NCBI GenBank assembly: GCA_963693035.2
Contig: CAXMMQ010000010.1
Span: 186,001 to 250,000 of the forward strand
DNA: 64,000 nt
Reading direction: 5' to 3'
Origin: Lichenicoccus sp963693035
GTDB lineage: Bacteria > Pseudomonadota > Alphaproteobacteria > Acetobacterales > Acetobacteraceae
Shown piece after piece: positions 63,111 through 64,000 of the stretch. Position 1 is the first letter of the stretch, and each line of letters begins with the position of its first letter. A model generated the notes under the pieces. It saw nothing but the letters and a program-made list of their open reading frames with translations. It was not told the origin of the DNA and ran no database searches. The translations under genes and the position numbers were made by a program.

Positions 63111-63778
63111 CGCAGTTTCCCCGGAGTCGGCAGCGGTCCCTGCCGTGTCTCGTGCGCCTTTTCATCGCCGGGCAGCGTCAGCACGCCTTCCCAGGGCGAC
63201 TCGAAGTCGAAGTTGCGAAAATCCTGGGTCAGCTTGACCGGCTCGTAAACCACCGCACGGCGGTCGACGTCGTAGCGCACCTCGACATAGCCGGTCAGCG
63301 GGAAGTCCTTGCGCAGCGGGTGCCCCTCGAAGCCATAGTCGGTGAGGATGCGGCGCAGGTCGGGCTGGTCGGAGAACAGCACCCCGAACAGATCGTAGCA
63401 CTCGCGCTCCCACCAGGTGGCGCAGGGCCAGAGGCGATGCACCGACGGCACCGGTTGCGTCTCGTCGGTGCTCACGATCACCCGGACCCGCTGATTCAGC
63501 GTCACCGACAGCAGGTTGTACACCACGTCGAAGCGCTCGGCGCGCTCCGGGAAATCCACCCCGCACAGATCCATCATCTGCTCGAAGCTGAATCGCGCAT
63601 CGTCGCGCAGCAGGGTCATCACCCCGAGCAGCGCAGCGCGGTCGGTGCGCAGGACAAGTTCGCCCTGCTCCACGCCTGCGCCCTGCACGCCGGGGACCGA
63701 GGTCGAGAGCGTGACCGCCAGCGATCCCAGTCGTGCCAGGCTGTTCCAGCAGGCGGATGCCGCCACCGCCTCAGCCAC
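63107..63778 (-). CDS. nuoC: NADH-quinone oxidoreductase subunit C
   Basis: A 223-residue peripheral-arm scaffold subunit without cofactors. Signatures are FSFEQMMDLCGVDFPERAER, YNLLSVTLNQRVRV, the family motif WWERECYDLFGVLFSDQPDL, and RRILTDYGFEGHPLRKDFPL with the end VYEPVKLTQDFRNFDFESPW. The start is taken as GTG 63778, overlapping the nuoB end by eight bases; another GTG four codons later is possible. There is no ATG close to the conserved region. Confidence 0.92.
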   Translation of the reverse strand: MAEAVAASACWNSLARLGSLAVTLSTSVPGVQGAGVEQGELVLRTDRAALLGVMTLLRDDARFSFEQMMDLCGVDFPERAERFDVVYNLLSVTLNQRVRVIVSTDETQPVPSVHRLWPCATWWERECYDLFGVLFSDQPDLRRILTDYGFEGHPLRKDFPLTGYVEVRYDVDRRAVVYEPVKLTQDFRNFDFESPWEGVLTLPGDEKAHETRQGPLPTPGKLR

Positions 63779-64000
63779 GCCGGATGGTTCCGGTGCGGCG
63801 GATCTTCTTCTGGAGCTGGATGATGCCGTACACCAGCGCTTCCGCGGTGGGCGGGCAGCCGGGGACGTAGATGTCCACGGGCACGATCCGGTCGCAGCCG
63901 CGCACGACCGAGTAGCTGTAGTGATAGTAGCCGCCGCCATTGGCGCACGAACCCATTGAGATCACCCAGCGCGGCTCGGCCATCTGGTCGTACACGCGGC
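63771..64000 (-). CDS. nuoB: NADH-quinone oxidoreductase subunit B (C-terminal part)
   Basis: The C-terminal 75 or so residues of the N2-cluster subunit. The gene enters from beyond the window end. Two of the four N2 ligands are visible, in ISMGSCANGGGYYHYSYSVV and in VYVPGCPPTAEALVYGI (here IYVPGCPPTAEALVYGIIQL). The adjacent double cysteine of the N2 site is outside the window. It heads the visible part of the operon; nuoA should lie just beyond. Confidence 0.93.
   Translation of the reverse strand, partial: RVYDQMAEPRWVISMGSCANGGGYYHYSYSVVRGCDRIVPVDIYVPGCPPTAEALVYGIIQLQKKIRRTGTIRRG

Overview
The window is a 64 kb chromosomal segment of a high-G+C alphaproteobacterium. The gene content suggests the acetic-acid-bacterium side of the class (Acetobacteraceae or a close Rhodospirillales relative). 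The reasons are the nuo - birA - coaX - rnj - DUF1467 - proS - lolCD order, an S2 protein with a long Ala/Glu-rich tail, a Bpt-type N-end-rule transferase, and the very strong GC3 bias. Taxonomy is inferred from gene content only.

Layout. 0-1.5 kb: end of a sulfonate/thiamine-type ABC transporter (two permeases) and a cupin. 1.8-8.4 kb: an uncharacterised 627-aa protein paired with an ELM1-like protein, a DEAD-box helicase and two tandem glycosyltransferases. 8.5-13.8 kb: argE, a succinylglutamate-desuccinylase-like gene, glyA and an amino-acid permease. 13.7-14.5 kb: a decayed toxin-antitoxin pair. 14.6-22.6 kb: hemB, a penicillin-acylase-like hydrolase with no usual start codon, bpt, a GT-D glycosyltransferase with a repeat-like tail, and parC. 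22.7-27 kb: a small lipoprotein, an MFS carrier, a beta-hydroxyacid dehydrogenase and a dihydroxyacetone kinase. 27-30 kb: recO, with a 19-bp tandem repeat at its 3' end, then tsf and rpsB. 30-33.5 kb: an FAH-family enzyme, a photolyase/cryptochrome-like gene broken by TGA, a small conserved protein and an alpha/beta hydrolase. 33.5-36.9 kb: dnaE.

36.9-44.3 kb is accessory in character. It has a polytopic membrane protein, a hexapeptide acyltransferase, an AT-rich spacer and then a compact, lower-G+C three-gene operon. That operon encodes a one-chain 2-oxoacid dehydrogenase E1, a lipoyl E2 with an added C-terminal cysteine motif, and a protein that looks like a carrier-protein domain fused to an AcpS-type phosphopantetheinyl transferase. 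There is no E3. The set suggests an acyl-transfer machine that may load a carrier protein instead of CoA, and it is my leading candidate for an undescribed system. A topoisomerase IB gene follows.

44.3-64 kb returns to core genome on the minus strand: lolD, lolC, proS, a 480-bp spacer, DUF1467, rnj, coaX, birA and the complex I operon from nuoN back to a truncated nuoB. The spacer holds a strong terminator, two near-perfect palindromes and a candidate small RNA. In the nuo operon, nuoL and nuoN overlap by one base and nuoM is missing from its usual place. Complex I would therefore lack one of its three antiporter-like pumps unless nuoM lies elsewhere.
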